Source of the DNA: Chitinophagaceae bacterium
GTDB taxonomy: Bacteria > Bacteroidota > Bacteroidia > Chitinophagales > Chitinophagaceae
Direction of reading: 5' to 3'
Assembly: GCA_025963615.1 (NCBI GenBank)
Contig: JAOQAL010000391.1
Location: 1-6,085 of the forward strand
DNA length: 6,085 nt
The stretch's first letter is position 1. Every line of letters starts with the position of its first letter. The translations under genes and the position numbers were made by a program. A model generated the notes under the pieces. It did no database searches, was not told the DNA's origin, and saw only the letters and a list, made by a program, of their open reading frames with translations. Positions 6,060 to 6,085 of the stretch are shown here, piece by piece.

Positions 6060-6067
6060 CAAAGATA
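6060..6067 (-). promoter_or_regulatory. Bacteroidota-type -7 promoter box (TAnnTTTG) for prfB
   Basis: TATCTTTG on the minus strand matches the TAnnTTTG -7 consensus of Bacteroidota housekeeping promoters. Six bases (CGCACT) separate it from the prfB ATG, so transcription should begin at or just before the start codon. The matching -33 TTTG element would fall at or beyond the window edge and cannot be seen. Confidence 0.6.
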
Positions 6068-6085
6068 AAACAAGTTTGTAGTTTT

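Overview
The window comes from a member of the Bacteroidota, most likely a Chitinophagaceae-like gliding or chitinophagous lineage. The evidence is a very large secreted protein ending in a type IX secretion (T9SS) type B / gliding-motility-associated C-terminal domain, repeats rich in DGGYIVAG-like motifs, AT-rich intergenic DNA and a TAnnTTTG-type -7 promoter box in front of prfB. The family-level placement is an inference; no rRNA or other marker is present.

Layout. At the left edge (29-244, + strand) is a small stand-alone KTSC-domain protein. It converges, with only 7 bp between stop codons, on a very long minus-strand gene occupying 252-4802. That gene encodes one recognisable secreted multidomain protein: signal peptide, seven ~60-residue propeller-like repeats, an Ig-like domain, seven more divergent propeller-like repeats, a linker, five Ig/PKD-like modules and a T9SS type B sorting domain. 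It is interrupted by one in-frame TAA codon at 3633-3635, inside repeat 6. The two resulting open frames (3633-4802 and 252-3581) lie in the same reading frame and are complementary: the first has the signal peptide and no sorting domain, the second has the sorting domain and no signal peptide.

A 161-bp intergenic stretch (4803-4963) holds a degenerate 7-bp tandem repeat and a 12-bp perfect palindrome. Upstream of it on the minus strand is prfB (4964-6053), encoding peptide chain release factor 2. Its reading frame is broken after codon 20 by the classic autoregulatory programmed +1 frameshift (AGGAGG TTT CTT TGA C). Joining the frames gives a 362-residue RF2 with intact SPF and GGQ motifs. 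A TAnnTTTG box lies only 6 bp before its ATG, suggesting a leaderless or nearly leaderless mRNA.

Functionally, prfB is housekeeping (translation termination), the long gene is a probable cell-surface or secreted adhesin-like protein, and the KTSC gene is an uncharacterised small protein. Nothing links the three into one pathway. The two points most worth attention are the nonsense codon in the surface protein and the Shine-Dalgarno-dependent-looking prfB frameshift site in a phylum that mostly does not use Shine-Dalgarno initiation. I see no RNA gene, CRISPR array, insertion sequence or phage element.
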